The position numbers were made by a program, and so were the translations under genes. The notes beneath the pieces were generated by a model. The model did no database searches. It saw only the letters and a program-made list of their open reading frames with translations, and was not told the DNA's origin. A stretch of DNA of 64,000 nucleotides from Aquabacterium commune (GTDB lineage Bacteria > Pseudomonadota > Gammaproteobacteria > Burkholderiales > Burkholderiaceae_C). Shown piece by piece: positions 10,284 through 19,454 of this stretch; the stretch's first letter is position 1, and each line of letters starts with the position of its first letter. The stretch lies in NCBI RefSeq assembly GCF_004362855.1, contig NZ_SNXW01000001.1, positions 122,121 through 186,120 on the forward strand, read 5' to 3'.

Positions 10284-11879
10284 TCAGGCCTGGGCGGCAG
10301 GCTTGACGGCCGACTTGGCCGCGGCCTTGCGGGCCACAGCCTTCTTTGCGGCAGGTTTGGCCGCTGGCTTTTTGGCCTCGGCCTTGCGCTGCAAAGCGCC
10401 CTTGCCCGCCGCGGCCTGGTCCAGCAAGAACTGGGTCAGCAGACCCACCGGGCGGCCTGTGCCACCTTTGGCGCCGCCCGACTTCCAGGCCGTGCCAGCG
10501 ATGTCGAGGTGGGCCCAACGGTAGGCCTTCGTGAACTTGCTCAGGAACACCGCCGCGGTGATGGCGCCACCTTCGCGACCACCCACATTGCCCAAGTCAG
10601 CGAAGTTGCTCTTGAGGGACTCGCCGTACTCTTCGTCCAGGGGCATGCGCCAGGCCGTGTCCAGGCTGGACTGACCGGCGCTCAACAGGGCCTGGGCCAG
10701 CTCGTCGTCGGCCGAGAACAGACCGCTGTGGATGTTGCCCAGGGCGATGACGCAGGCGCCGGTCAGCGTGGCGATGTCCACCACGGCCGCGGGCTTGAAG
10801 CGCTCGGCGTAGGTCAGGGCATCGCACAGGATCAGGCGGCCTTCGGCGTCGGTGTTGAGCACCTCGATGGTCTGGCCCGACATGCTCTTGACCACGTCAC
10901 CCGGTTTGGTGGCTGTGCCGCTGGGCATGTTCTCGCAGGTGGGGATCAGGCCGATCACGTTGAGCTTGGGCTTGAGCAGCGCCAGGCTCTGGAAGGTGCC
11001 CAGCACGCTGGCCGCACCACCCATGTCGAACTTCATCTCGTCCATGCCGGCGCCGGGCTTGAGGGAGATGCCGCCGGTGTCGAAAGTGATGCCCTTGCCC
11101 ACCAGCACCACGGGCGCTTGCGAGGCAGCCGCGCCTTCGTAGCGCAGCACGATGAATTTCGGCGGCTCAGCGGAACCATTGGTGACCGACAGGAAAGAGC
11201 CCATGCCGAGCTTTTCCAGCGCGGGGCGCTCCAGCACCTGCACACCGATGTGCTTGTGGGCCTTGCCGATGCGGCGGGCCTCGGCGGCCAGGTGCGAGGG
11301 CGTGCAGTGGTTGGCCGGCAGGTTGCCCAGGTGGCGGGCCAGGGTCACGCCCTCGGCCACGGCTTCGCCTTGGGCCAGACCAGCCTTCACGGCCGCAGCC
11401 ACCTCAGCGGCATGCAACAGCGTGATCTTCTTGAGGGCGCCGGGCTTGGGCGCACTGGGCTTGGTGTCGCGGAAAACGTAGGTGGTGTCGGCCACCGCGG
11501 CCACCACGCTCTGCGCCAGCGTCTGGGCAGCGTCGGCATCGGGCAGGAGGCCTTCGGCCAGGGCCACGGCCACGTGGGCGGCCGCGCTGTCCTTCAGTGC
11601 CGCCACACCCTTGGCCACCGCGGCCTTGAGGGATTTGGTTTGCGCGTTGGCCGCGGCCACCAGCACCAGGCGCGGGGCCTTCAGACCAGCGGGGCGATGC
11701 AGGTAAAGGGTGCGACCGGCCTTGAGGGCGAAGTCGCCGCTGTCCAGCGCCTCCTTGACCAGGCGGTCCAGCTCAGGGTTGGCGACGGCGCTGTGCTCGG
11801 GGGCCAGCACCAGCACGAGGGCGTCGGCGTTGACCTGGGACAGGGCGGGCCCTTGGGCGATGGCGGAACGGTAGTCCAT
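10284..11879 (-). CDS. pepA: Leucyl (cytosol) aminopeptidase with Lys/Ala-rich tail
   Basis: An M17 metallopeptidase of 531 residues that removes N-terminal residues from peptides using two metal ions. The family signature NTDAEGRLIL is intact, and the metal/bicarbonate region (VGKGITFDTGG) is present. The C-terminus carries about 38 extra residues of Lys/Ala/Pro repeats (KKPAAKPAAKKAVARKAAAK), like histone H1-type tails. PepA also binds DNA in Escherichia coli, so a basic tail may matter. I used the second Met (MDYRSA), which matches the family N-terminus; an ATG five codons earlier (11894) is possible. It is divergent from lptF. Confidence 0.93.
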   Translation of the reverse strand: MDYRSAIAQGPALSQVNADALVLVLAPEHSAVANPELDRLVKEALDSGDFALKAGRTLYLHRPAGLKAPRLVLVAAANAQTKSLKAAVAKGVAALKDSAAAHVAVALAEGLLPDADAAQTLAQSVVAAVADTTYVFRDTKPSAPKPGALKKITLLHAAEVAAAVKAGLAQGEAVAEGVTLARHLGNLPANHCTPSHLAAEARRIGKAHKHIGVQVLERPALEKLGMGSFLSVTNGSAEPPKFIVLRYEGAAASQAPVVLVGKGITFDTGGISLKPGAGMDEMKFDMGGAASVLGTFQSLALLKPKLNVIGLIPTCENMPSGTATKPGDVVKSMSGQTIEVLNTDAEGRLILCDALTYAERFKPAAVVDIATLTGACVIALGNIHSGLFSADDELAQALLSAGQSSLDTAWRMPLDEEYGESLKSNFADLGNVGGREGGAITAAVFLSKFTKAYRWAHLDIAGTAWKSGGAKGGTGRPVGLLTQFLLDQAAAGKGALQRKAEAKKPAAKPAAKKAVARKAAAKSAVKPAAQA

Positions 11880-11920
11880 GCGGTGCAAGTCCATAATGCG
11901 CGGGTTGATCGACCCAAGCG

Positions 11921-13024
11921 ATGTTATTCGATTCCTCCGTCCGCAGAGAACTCTGGCGCAGCTTCAGCGGCACCCTCGTGGTGTTGCTGACCGTGCTGTT
12001 GACCATGGTGCTCATCCGCATCCTCAGCCAGGCCACCAAAGGTGCGCTGGCCCCCACCGACGTCGGCCTGGTGCTGAGCTACACCGTCATCGGCCAGTTG
12101 CCGGTGCTGCTGGCGCTCGCCCTGTTCGTGTCGGTCGTCTCCGTGCTCAGCCGCATCTGGCGCGACAGCGAGATGGTCGTGTGGCAGGCCAGCGGTGCGC
12201 GCCAGGCCAGCTTCATCCGTCCGCTGCTGGGCATGGCCTGGCCCGTGCTGCTGATGGTGGCGGGCGCCGCGCTGGTGGCCCGTCCCTGGGCGCAGAACCA
12301 GACGCAGGTGCTGAAGTACCGCTACGAGCAGCGCTCCGACATGGCGCGCGTGGCACCGGGGCAGTTCCAGGTCTCGGCCGATGGCAAGCGCGTGTTCTTC
12401 ATCGACAGCCACAGTGATGGGCTGCAGTCCGGCCGCAACGTGTTCATGGTGACCACCGCCGACGGCCAGGAAGCCGTGGTGACGGCCAACCAGGGCCAGG
12501 TGCAGGTGATTGACGGCCAGCGCTTCTTGGTGCTGAGCCATGGCGAGCGCACCCAGACCGACCTGAGCACCGGCGAGAAGGCTTTGTCGCGCTTCGAAAC
12601 AGCGAAGGTACGCATGGGCGAGGCCATCGACCCCAACGATGTCGCGCCGGACATGCGCTCCCTGCCCACCTTGGCGCTGCTGGCCTTGCGCTCCGACGAA
12701 GCGCGCGGCGAGCTGGTCTGGCGCTTCGGCCTGGTCTGGGCCGCCTTCAACATGGTGCTGGCCGGCCTGAGCCTGGCCGCTGGCAACGCACGGCGCCACA
12801 GCAGCTGGAACCTCGTTTACGCCCTGCTGGTGTTCGTGGTGTATTTCAACCTGCTGAGCCTGAGCCAGACCTGGGTCAGCCGCGGCAAGCTGCCCTGGGA
12901 TGGCGCCTTGCTGGCCGTGCACGGCACGCTGACCGGGGCCGCCTTGCTGGTGGTCTGGTGGCGCGATGGCGCGCGGTGGCCGGGCCAATCCGCGCGCCGA
13001 CCCAGCCCCAAGGCATCCCCATGA
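11921..13024 (+). CDS. lptF: LPS export permease LptF
   Basis: The 367-residue YjgP/YjgQ-family protein has three membrane segments near the N-terminus, a beta-jellyroll periplasmic domain (about 130-240, with GQFQVSADGKRVFFID), and three C-terminal membrane segments. With LptG and LptB it extracts lipopolysaccharide from the inner membrane and passes it to LptC. Its stop overlaps the lptG start by four bases. Only 41 bp separate it from pepA on the other strand, so both promoters are packed into that gap or the gene ends. Confidence 0.93.
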   Translation: MLFDSSVRRELWRSFSGTLVVLLTVLLTMVLIRILSQATKGALAPTDVGLVLSYTVIGQLPVLLALALFVSVVSVLSRIWRDSEMVVWQASGARQASFIRPLLGMAWPVLLMVAGAALVARPWAQNQTQVLKYRYEQRSDMARVAPGQFQVSADGKRVFFIDSHSDGLQSGRNVFMVTTADGQEAVVTANQGQVQVIDGQRFLVLSHGERTQTDLSTGEKALSRFETAKVRMGEAIDPNDVAPDMRSLPTLALLALRSDEARGELVWRFGLVWAAFNMVLAGLSLAAGNARRHSSWNLVYALLVFVVYFNLLSLSQTWVSRGKLPWDGALLAVHGTLTGAALLVVWWRDGARWPGQSARRPSPKASP

Positions 13025-14205
13025 GGACCGTTCGCCGCCTCATCTACCGCAGCGTGGCATCGAGCGCCACGCTGGTGGCCCTGGCCTTCGCCGCACTGGC
13101 CTTCTTCATCGATTTCGTTGAGGAGTCGCAAGACCTGGGCAAGAACGGCTACACCGTGCTGGACGCCCTGTGGACCTGCCTGCTGATGCAGGTGCGCCAC
13201 ATCTACGACCTGATGCCGATCGCGCTGCTGATCGGCGGCATCCTGGCGCTGTCGCGCATGGCACAGACCTCGGAGTTCACCATCCTGCGCACCGGCGGCC
13301 TCGGTCCCTGGCGGGCGCTGCAGCTGCTGGCCGGCCTGGGTTTGATGTCGGCCCTGCTGGTGGCCGGCATCGGCAACTGGGCCGTGCCGCTGGCCGAGCA
13401 AATGCTGACGCAGCAACACGCACGCTTCAGCAGCCAGCAGCAGCTCACGCTGGGCCGCGGTGGCACCTGGCTGCGCGAAAAGCGCGAGGTGCCGGGCATG
13501 GGCACACACACCATCACCGTCAACGTGGGCAGCGCCCTCAGCGAAGGCGAGTTCGGCCTGGTGCGCATCTTCGAGTTCGACGCACGGGGCCAACTCACGC
13601 GCCGGCTGTCGGCGGCCAGCGCCAAGGTGGATGCGGTGCAGGCAGCCCGAGAAGCCGGCGCGATGTTGCCGGCCGAGGGCTCGGTGTGGCGTCTCCAAGG
13701 CGTGACCGACACGCGCTGGTTGTCGCACGAGCGGCTGTCGCAGGAGGCCGCACTGGCTGGCTTGAAAGTGATCGACGAGCGCCAGTCCGCCGCCCTGGAC
13801 TGGTCCAGCAGCCTGACACCGCTGGTGGTGTCGGCATCCGTGCTGCCGCCCGAGAGCATGTCGGCCTTCGCGCTGTGGCGTTACACGCGCCACCTGGCGT
13901 CCAACGCCCAGGCCGCACAGCGCTACGAAATCCAGTTCTGGAAAAAGAGCTTCTATCCGCTGGTCTGCCTGGTGATGATCGCGCTGGCCCTGCCCTTCGC
14001 CTACCTGCACGCGCGCAGCGGCAGCATGAGCCTGAAGATCTTCGGTGGCATCATGCTGGGCATCAGCTTCGTGCTGATCAACCACATCTCCAGCCACCTG
14101 GGCCTGCTGCAGAACTGGCAGCCCTGGCTGGCCGCCGCCGCCCCCAGCCTGCTCTACCTGCTGCTCTCCATGAGCGTGTTCGCCTGGCTGGTGCGCTACC
14201 AGTGA
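13021..14205 (+). CDS. lptG: LPS export permease LptG
   Basis: The 394-residue partner of LptF has the same layout: N-terminal membrane segments (SSATLVALAFAALAFFIDF), a periplasmic jellyroll (GGTWLREKREVPGMG to AASAKVDAVQAAR) and C-terminal membrane segments (FYPLVCLVMIALALPFAYLH). The start at MRTVRRL forms an ATGA overlap with lptF and removes a Pro/Gln-rich extension that belongs to the lptF frame. Confidence 0.93.
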   Translation: MRTVRRLIYRSVASSATLVALAFAALAFFIDFVEESQDLGKNGYTVLDALWTCLLMQVRHIYDLMPIALLIGGILALSRMAQTSEFTILRTGGLGPWRALQLLAGLGLMSALLVAGIGNWAVPLAEQMLTQQHARFSSQQQLTLGRGGTWLREKREVPGMGTHTITVNVGSALSEGEFGLVRIFEFDARGQLTRRLSAASAKVDAVQAAREAGAMLPAEGSVWRLQGVTDTRWLSHERLSQEAALAGLKVIDERQSAALDWSSSLTPLVVSASVLPPESMSAFALWRYTRHLASNAQAAQRYEIQFWKKSFYPLVCLVMIALALPFAYLHARSGSMSLKIFGGIMLGISFVLINHISSHLGLLQNWQPWLAAAAPSLLYLLLSMSVFAWLVRYQ

Positions 14206-14226
14206 GTCACTGACAAGGCTTTCCGC

Positions 14227-14613
14227 ATGACCCGACTTGGCATCCTCCTCTTCGCCCACGGCGCCCGAGACCCGGCCTGGGCACAGCCCTTCGAGGCCGT
14301 GGCGCGCCGACTGACCGAGCAAGCCTCGGCGCAAGGTCACCTGGTGACGCTGGCCTTCCTGGAGTTCATGTCGCCCGACATCCTGGCCGCAGGCGCTGCG
14401 CTGGCCGAACAAGGCTGCACCGAGGTGGCCGTGGTGCCGCTGTTCCTCGGCGCGGGTGGCCATGTGCGCAAAGACCTGCCCCGCCTGCTGGCCGAACTGG
14501 CCGAAGCGCACCCTGGCGTGCAGTGGCGCCTGAGCGCTGCGGTGGGCGAAACCGACATCCTCATCCAGGGCATGGCCGATGCGGCCTGGTCGCTGGCCCA
14601 GCCGGGCACTTGA
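14227..14613 (+). CDS. Single-domain CbiX/SirB-type sirohydrochlorin chelatase
   Basis: The 128-residue protein begins RLGILLFAHGARDPAW, where the first conserved metal-binding His (FAHGAR) is visible. It continues with EFMSPDILAAGAALAEQG and FLGAGGHVRKDLP, where the second His lies. Small CbiX proteins insert cobalt or iron into sirohydrochlorin. Twelve bases before cysB in an organism with heavy sulfur metabolism, an iron-inserting role in siroheme synthesis for sulfite reductase is the better guess. A 21-bp gap after lptG suggests it may be read from the lpt promoter. Confidence 0.85.
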   Translation: MTRLGILLFAHGARDPAWAQPFEAVARRLTEQASAQGHLVTLAFLEFMSPDILAAGAALAEQGCTEVAVVPLFLGAGGHVRKDLPRLLAELAEAHPGVQWRLSAAVGETDILIQGMADAAWSLAQPGT

Positions 14614-14625
14614 CGAGGCCGCGCG

Positions 14626-15603
14626 ATGAACCTGCACCAGTTCCGCTTCGTGCACGAAGCCGCGCGCCGCAACCTCAACCTGACGGAAACGGCGAAGGCC
14701 CTGCACACCTCGCAGCCCGGCATCTCCAAGGCCATCATGGAGCTGGAAGAAGAGCTGGGCGTGGACATCTTCGTGCGTCACGGCAAGCGCCTCAAGCGCA
14801 TCACCGAGCCGGGGCTGGAGGTGCTGAAGTCGGTGGACGTGATCCTGCGTGAGCTGGGCAACCTCAAGCGCATCGGCGACGAGTACGCCATGCAGGACGC
14901 AGGCACGCTGTCGATCGCCACGACGCACACACAGGCGCGTTACGTGCTGCCGGAGCCCGTGGCCGCGCTGCGCAAGAAATACCCCAAGGTGGCCGTCAGC
15001 CTGCATCAGGGCACGCCCGAGCAGGTGGCGCGCATGGTGCTCGACGAGGTCGCCGACATCGGCCTGGCCACCGAATCGCTCAGCGAATTCCCCGAGCTGG
15101 TCACCCTGCCCTGCTACGAATGGCAGCACGTGGTGGTGATGCCCGCCAGCCACCCGCTGGTGCAGGCACCGCGCCTGACGCTGGAGCTGCTGGCCGCAGA
15201 GCCGCTGATTTCTTACCACCCGTCGTTCACGGGCCGCAAGCGCATCGACCAAGCCTTTGCGCAACGCGGTTTGACGCCGAACGTGGTGCTCGAAGCCATC
15301 GACGCCGACGTCATCAAGACCTACACCCGCCTGGGATTGGGCGTGGGCCTGGTGGCCGAGATGGCGGTCAAGGACGACCCCACGATGGGCCAGCCGGGCA
15401 GCGAGCTGGTGTGGCGCCCGGTGGGCCATTTGTTCGGCCCCAACCTGGCCCGCCTGGCGTTCAAGCGCGGCGCCTACCTGCGCCAGTTCGTGCTGGCGTT
15501 TGCCGAGTTGATCTCGGACCGCCTCACGCGCCAGCTCATCCTGCAAGCGATGCAGGCACCGCCGGGGCAATCGGCACCGGGCACGGGCGATTACGGTTTG
15601 TGA
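14626..15603 (+). CDS. cysB: CysB-type LysR regulator of sulfur assimilation
   Basis: A 325-residue LysR-type regulator with an N-terminal winged helix-turn-helix (LNLTETAKALHTSQPGISKA). The effector pocket motif TTHTQARYVLP puts Thr100, Thr102 and Gln103 at the positions that bind sulfate or inducer in CysB/Cbl, which separates it from generic LysR proteins. CysB proteins activate sulfate and organosulfur genes when O-acetylserine is high. It is the obvious candidate to bind the T-N11-A boxes found upstream of the encapsulin and msuE operons (28507 and 36190); that link is inference. Confidence 0.93.
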   Translation: MNLHQFRFVHEAARRNLNLTETAKALHTSQPGISKAIMELEEELGVDIFVRHGKRLKRITEPGLEVLKSVDVILRELGNLKRIGDEYAMQDAGTLSIATTHTQARYVLPEPVAALRKKYPKVAVSLHQGTPEQVARMVLDEVADIGLATESLSEFPELVTLPCYEWQHVVVMPASHPLVQAPRLTLELLAAEPLISYHPSFTGRKRIDQAFAQRGLTPNVVLEAIDADVIKTYTRLGLGVGLVAEMAVKDDPTMGQPGSELVWRPVGHLFGPNLARLAFKRGAYLRQFVLAFAELISDRLTRQLILQAMQAPPGQSAPGTGDYGL

Positions 15604-15628
15604 CGACCGCTTGAGCTGCGCAGGGATG

Positions 15629-17635
15629 TCAAGGCCGGTAGTCTGAATCTGGCTCGCGCGGGCTGGCTTCGGCATCAGCCTCGCTGGCGGGCAGGCCCTT
15701 GGAAGCAAAGGCAGATGCCGCACCAGGCGCACCCACATTTGGCTGCGCCAAGTCGTCCAGGCACAGGTCCACATCGAGCGTGGGGCGCACGTCGGGGTCG
15801 GCGATGAAGGGCCGTGTGGCGGTCAAGGGCGTGACCGCGGTGATGGGCGCATCGCTGTGGGCATCGGGCTTGTCGGCCAGGTCGCGGGCGATGGCATAGA
15901 GGAACAGCAACTCGCGGTAGGCCGGCAGGTCGAAGGTTTCGGCATCGGCTTCCGGGCGGATCAGCGACTTCTCCAGCACGTCCATGGCGCGGGCCGGTGC
16001 CGACCACAGAGCCTGCAGCCGCTCGATGATGCCGGGGTAGTCTTCCAGGCGCTGGCCTTGCTGCAGGTCCGACTCCCAGGTCGGGGCGTGCGCATTGAAG
16101 TGGGTGTTGAAAGCGGCTTGCACGCGCTCGTAGTCGGCGCGTCGGCCCAGGCGCTGGTAGAGCTCCAGCAGCTTGAGGAAGGGCAAGGGGATGGTGCCGT
16201 CCGTGCCCTGCACGTGTGCTTCGAGCAGGCCAATGGCGGCATCGTCCTGGCCGAGCACGACGAAAAACTCGGCCTGCTGCTCCAGGTCGATCAGCTCTTC
16301 GACGGAGACGGCGCGCAGGTGCTCGATGGCCTCCTGCTCATGCGGCGGGGCGAACGATGGCGGCGCCACACCCCAATCGGACAGCGGGACGGCAGGCGGC
16401 GTGAAAGCAGATTGAGTCGCCGTGTGGGCTGCTAGCGCCATGGGCTGCGGTTTCACGACAGCATCGTGCGGCTTCAGCGGCGGCGCATGGACATAGGCCG
16501 TCGTGGTGTCCTGCACCTCGGGCGGAGAGGCGGTGTCGGGCTCGCCTTCGCGCGGCACAGACAACGGCGCCGCGCCACTGTGCGGTGGCCACCACTCGGT
16601 GCGCTGGCGCTCCTGGCGCCGCAACTGGCTGTAGCAATACAAGGCCACGCCCATGGCCGCCAGAGCCAGGCCGCCCAGCGCATAAGCCCCCAGGGAGGAG
16701 CGGTCTGATTCGAGCTCGCGCATCCGCCCCTGCAACGCGGAGACGCTCTGGCGCGTCTGCGCACCCTCGGTGTTCAGTCGCGTCAGTTGCTTTTCCAGCT
16801 CTTGCAGGCGCTGTTGGTCGCGCAGCTGTTGCTCGGGCGTGGTGTTCAGGGCGCGCCACAGGGCGGCGGCGGCATCGCGGCGGGCTTGCAACTGGGCGCC
16901 ATCGCCTTGGGCGCCTGCAGCTTGTGCAGCGTCCATGCCCACGCTGGGGCGCAGTTCGGGCGATACCAGCGCATCGGCCTCGACAGGGTCCACCTGCAAG
17001 CGACTGACGGACGACGTCGCGGGTGCGGGCTGGGGTGACGGCTTTGCTTTGCCCTTGGCCTGGCGACGCTCGACATCGCGGGTGCGGCTCGCAGTGCGGG
17101 AAGCCGCAGCGCGCGAGGGTTGGCGTGAGACAGGCGAGGTGGCTGCAACCGTGCGATCTGATTCGGTGACTTCGGCCACGGCCTGAGACAGCCCCTGCTC
17201 AGCCGCCGGCGCCAGCGGCGTCATGTCAGAAGGGGGATCGGCCAGCGCCACGAACTTGCGCGTGATGCGGGCCTGGCAGCCTGCACTAAGGTACACCGTG
17301 ACCACTGGCTCGTTGATCAAGGCCGTGGTGCGGATCAGCAAGGTCCGGGCCCCCCCGCGCGCCGCTTCGGCCGCGGAACCCGACACCGGCACGACCTGCG
17401 CGGACACCACGGTCCCCGCCAGCTTGTCGTCACCGAAATAGACTTCGGCCGAGACGCAATCATCGGCGACCTGCTCGCCAGGCTCCAGGCGCAGGGGCAC
17501 CGTCAGGCGCAGGGTTTCGCCCAGCACGGCACGGGTGGAGGGCTTGCCCAGGCCCAAGGCCCACGAAGCACCTGGGATCAGCGCGAGCATGGAAACTGCG
17601 AAAACCGCGGCCACTGCCCGCTCAGGAAAATTCAT
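15629..17635 (-). CDS. FimV-like protein
   Basis: The 668-residue protein has a signal peptide (about 1-26), a FimV N-terminal domain (about 27-130, GLGKPSTRAVLGETLRLTVPLRL), a Ser/Arg/Lys-rich linker, a coiled coil (about 265-315), one membrane segment (about 320-342, YALGGLALAAMGVALYCYSQ) and a long acidic cytoplasmic part with TPR-like helices (LDLEQQAEFFVVLGQDDAAI region). FimV organises polar type IV pilus assembly and cAMP signalling in Pseudomonas; the beta-proteobacterial versions are poorly studied. It is convergent with cysB. Confidence 0.8.
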   Translation of the reverse strand: MNFPERAVAAVFAVSMLALIPGASWALGLGKPSTRAVLGETLRLTVPLRLEPGEQVADDCVSAEVYFGDDKLAGTVVSAQVVPVSGSAAEAARGGARTLLIRTTALINEPVVTVYLSAGCQARITRKFVALADPPSDMTPLAPAAEQGLSQAVAEVTESDRTVAATSPVSRQPSRAAASRTASRTRDVERRQAKGKAKPSPQPAPATSSVSRLQVDPVEADALVSPELRPSVGMDAAQAAGAQGDGAQLQARRDAAAALWRALNTTPEQQLRDQQRLQELEKQLTRLNTEGAQTRQSVSALQGRMRELESDRSSLGAYALGGLALAAMGVALYCYSQLRRQERQRTEWWPPHSGAAPLSVPREGEPDTASPPEVQDTTTAYVHAPPLKPHDAVVKPQPMALAAHTATQSAFTPPAVPLSDWGVAPPSFAPPHEQEAIEHLRAVSVEELIDLEQQAEFFVVLGQDDAAIGLLEAHVQGTDGTIPLPFLKLLELYQRLGRRADYERVQAAFNTHFNAHAPTWESDLQQGQRLEDYPGIIERLQALWSAPARAMDVLEKSLIRPEADAETFDLPAYRELLFLYAIARDLADKPDAHSDAPITAVTPLTATRPFIADPDVRPTLDVDLCLDDLAQPNVGAPGAASAFASKGLPASEADAEASPREPDSDYRP

Positions 17636-17752
17636 ATCGGTGCATCATCAGGCGTGATCTTTTCACTCTAGCATGAGTCAATTCGCGACCAAGCCTTTGC
17701 CAGCCAGGCATTCACACGGCTGTTGCGCGGTTGAGCCAACCTCCCCTTTGCC

Positions 17753-18526
17753 ATGACCACCGAACTCCAAACCGAGCACCAGGGCCACACCCTGGTCATG
17801 CGCCTGAACGGCCCCGCCACCCGCAACGCGCTGTCGCCCCAGGTGTACGCCGCCGGCATCGAGTTGCTCAATGTGGCCGAATCGAACCCCGACGTGCGCG
17901 CCGTGGTTCTGACCGGCCATGGCGGCCACTTCTGCGGCGGGGGTGACCTGCAGCGCCTGTCACAGCAGCGTCTGCACGACCTGGCGGGCCAAGGCCTCCA
18001 CCTCGACGCCTTCCACCAGTGGATCGAAGCCCTGCACAGCTTCCCCAAGCCGGTGATCGCAGCGGTGGAAGGCGTGGCCGCGGGCGGCGGGATGTCTCTG
18101 GTGTTGGCCTGCGACCTGGTGGTGGCGGCCGACAACGCCCGTTTCCTGTCGGCCTACAGCCAGGTGGGCCTGTCGCCCGATGGAGGCGCGAGCTGGCACC
18201 TGGCGCGCGCCGTGGGCCGCTCCAAGGCCTTGGCCCAACTGTGGCTGGGCACACCGCAAACCGCACAGGCATGGGCCGCGCAGGGCCTGGTGCACCAACT
18301 CTGCCCGGCGGGCGAAGCCCTGGCGCAGGCGCTGGACCTGGCCGAGCAGCTGGCCTCGGTGCCAGCCGGCGTCGTGGCCAGCATCAAAGAGTTGGTCAAC
18401 GATGCGGCCCAGCCCCTGCGCACGCAACTGGACGCCGAGAAACAGCACTTCCTCGTGAACCTCGCGCGCCCCGAGGCCGGTGCCGCCATCGACGCCTTCC
18501 TGCGCAAGCGCGCCGCCAAGGGCTGA
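17753..18526 (+). CDS. Enoyl-CoA hydratase/isomerase (crotonase) family protein
   Basis: The 257-residue protein has both oxyanion-hole segments (GHFCGGGDL and EGVAAGGGMSLVLACD). At the catalytic position it reads VGLSPDGGASW, with an Asp as in PaaG-like enoyl-CoA isomerases, in place of the second Glu of classic hydratases. A role in ring-acyl-CoA or fatty-acid isomerisation is therefore as likely as hydration. It stands alone, divergent from the FimV-like gene, so context does not identify the pathway. Confidence 0.85.
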   Translation: MTTELQTEHQGHTLVMRLNGPATRNALSPQVYAAGIELLNVAESNPDVRAVVLTGHGGHFCGGGDLQRLSQQRLHDLAGQGLHLDAFHQWIEALHSFPKPVIAAVEGVAAGGGMSLVLACDLVVAADNARFLSAYSQVGLSPDGGASWHLARAVGRSKALAQLWLGTPQTAQAWAAQGLVHQLCPAGEALAQALDLAEQLASVPAGVVASIKELVNDAAQPLRTQLDAEKQHFLVNLARPEAGAAIDAFLRKRAAKG

Positions 18527-18556
18527 CCCCAGGGCTTGGGCTTCAGGGCTGGGGGA

Positions 18557-19234
18557 TCAGGGCTTGGGGTGTTTCGCGGCCTTCGCCTGCTCACGCAGGC
18601 GCGAGGCCAGGCGCGCAAACAACTGGCCCACCAGCTTGAGCCGGGCGGGCTCCAGGGGCTGACCGGCGGTGCGCATGGTGAGGATGCCGCGGTTGAGTGT
18701 GAGCACCAGCACGAGGGTGTCGGTCCACCAGACGCTGGCAGCGTCGTCGAGTGCCGACAGCACGCCATCGTCCAGCCAGGCACTGGCCACGGCATCGGCG
18801 TTGCTCAGCAGCATGAAACGCTTGGCCAGACCCGGCGATGCGTTCAAGGACACGCGCTGGTGCATGGCCAGCCAACGCATCTCGTCGGGCAAGGTGTTGT
18901 CGATCTGCGTCTGCATCGCGTTGGTGAAACGGCTGAAGACGTCGGACTCCAGGGCCTGGGCCAAGGTCTTGCTCACCATCACCATCTGCACATCGGACGA
19001 CATGCCGGTGTCGCAGCGAAAGCGCAGCTCCTTGCCCATGATGTAGGGGCGCTGGGACTCGCCCCACTCCACGCGCCAGCCATCGGCGGTCTCGACGACG
19101 TAGCCGCCACCGGTCTTGTCCTTGACGCGCTTGAAGGCATGGCCCTCGGCCTTGGCCCAGGTCGCCAGGACTTGGTCGGTATCCCCGTTGGCAGCCGCTG
19201 AGCCGCCGATCATTCGCTTGAGCGCATCGAACAT
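18557..19234 (-). CDS. Conserved hypothetical protein
   Basis: The 225-residue protein starts MFDALKRMIGG and has no signal peptide or membrane segment. Mixed alpha/beta pattern with ETADGWRVEWGESQRPYIMGKEL and a repeated-looking WWTDTLVLVLTLNRGILTMR stretch near the C-terminus. I do not recognise a named family; it looks like a soluble cytoplasmic protein. I rejected a 59-codon upstream extension because it reads through what appear to be integrase arm repeats and an element boundary. It is the last host gene before the integrative element. Confidence 0.7.
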   Translation of the reverse strand: MFDALKRMIGGSAAANGDTDQVLATWAKAEGHAFKRVKDKTGGGYVVETADGWRVEWGESQRPYIMGKELRFRCDTGMSSDVQMVMVSKTLAQALESDVFSRFTNAMQTQIDNTLPDEMRWLAMHQRVSLNASPGLAKRFMLLSNADAVASAWLDDGVLSALDDAASVWWTDTLVLVLTLNRGILTMRTAGQPLEPARLKLVGQLFARLASRLREQAKAAKHPKP

Positions 19235-19342
19235 GGGTGGGTGGCACCTTGTGAAAGCCTGCTGCTTTGGCGCCCGGAGGGGCATGAACAATGACGCAGA
19301 ACCATTATGGGCACTGGTGGTACGCCGTTTCGGTATTCCGAC

Positions 19343-19366
19343 GTTCCCCGGTTTGTTCCCCGGTAT
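19343..19366 (+). repeat. Left-end tandem 12-bp repeats (putative integrase arm sites)
   Basis: Two head-to-tail copies of GTTCCCCGGTNT (19343-19354 and 19355-19366). The same unit occurs three times in tandem near the integrase start. Confidence 0.6.
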
Positions 19367-19454
19367 TGCTGGTGGTGTGGTCTTGGTTGGGTCCAGAGAT
19401 GCCAAGCGCAAGGCCTTGCTGCCTTGTCAAGCACCACGCCACGTGATTGGCGAG

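Noticed and set aside
10230..11990. 586-aa + strand ORF opposite pepA
   Set aside because: Antisense artefact; pepA carries an intact M17 signature.
12817..15774. 985-aa - strand ORF across lptF/lptG/cbiX/cysB
   Set aside because: Spans four well-supported genes on the other strand and is His/Gln/Arg-rich without domains.
19235..19411. 59-codon N-terminal extension of the 225-aa hypothetical
   Set aside because: It reads through the left-end 12-bp repeats and the putative element boundary, and has no ribosome-binding site.
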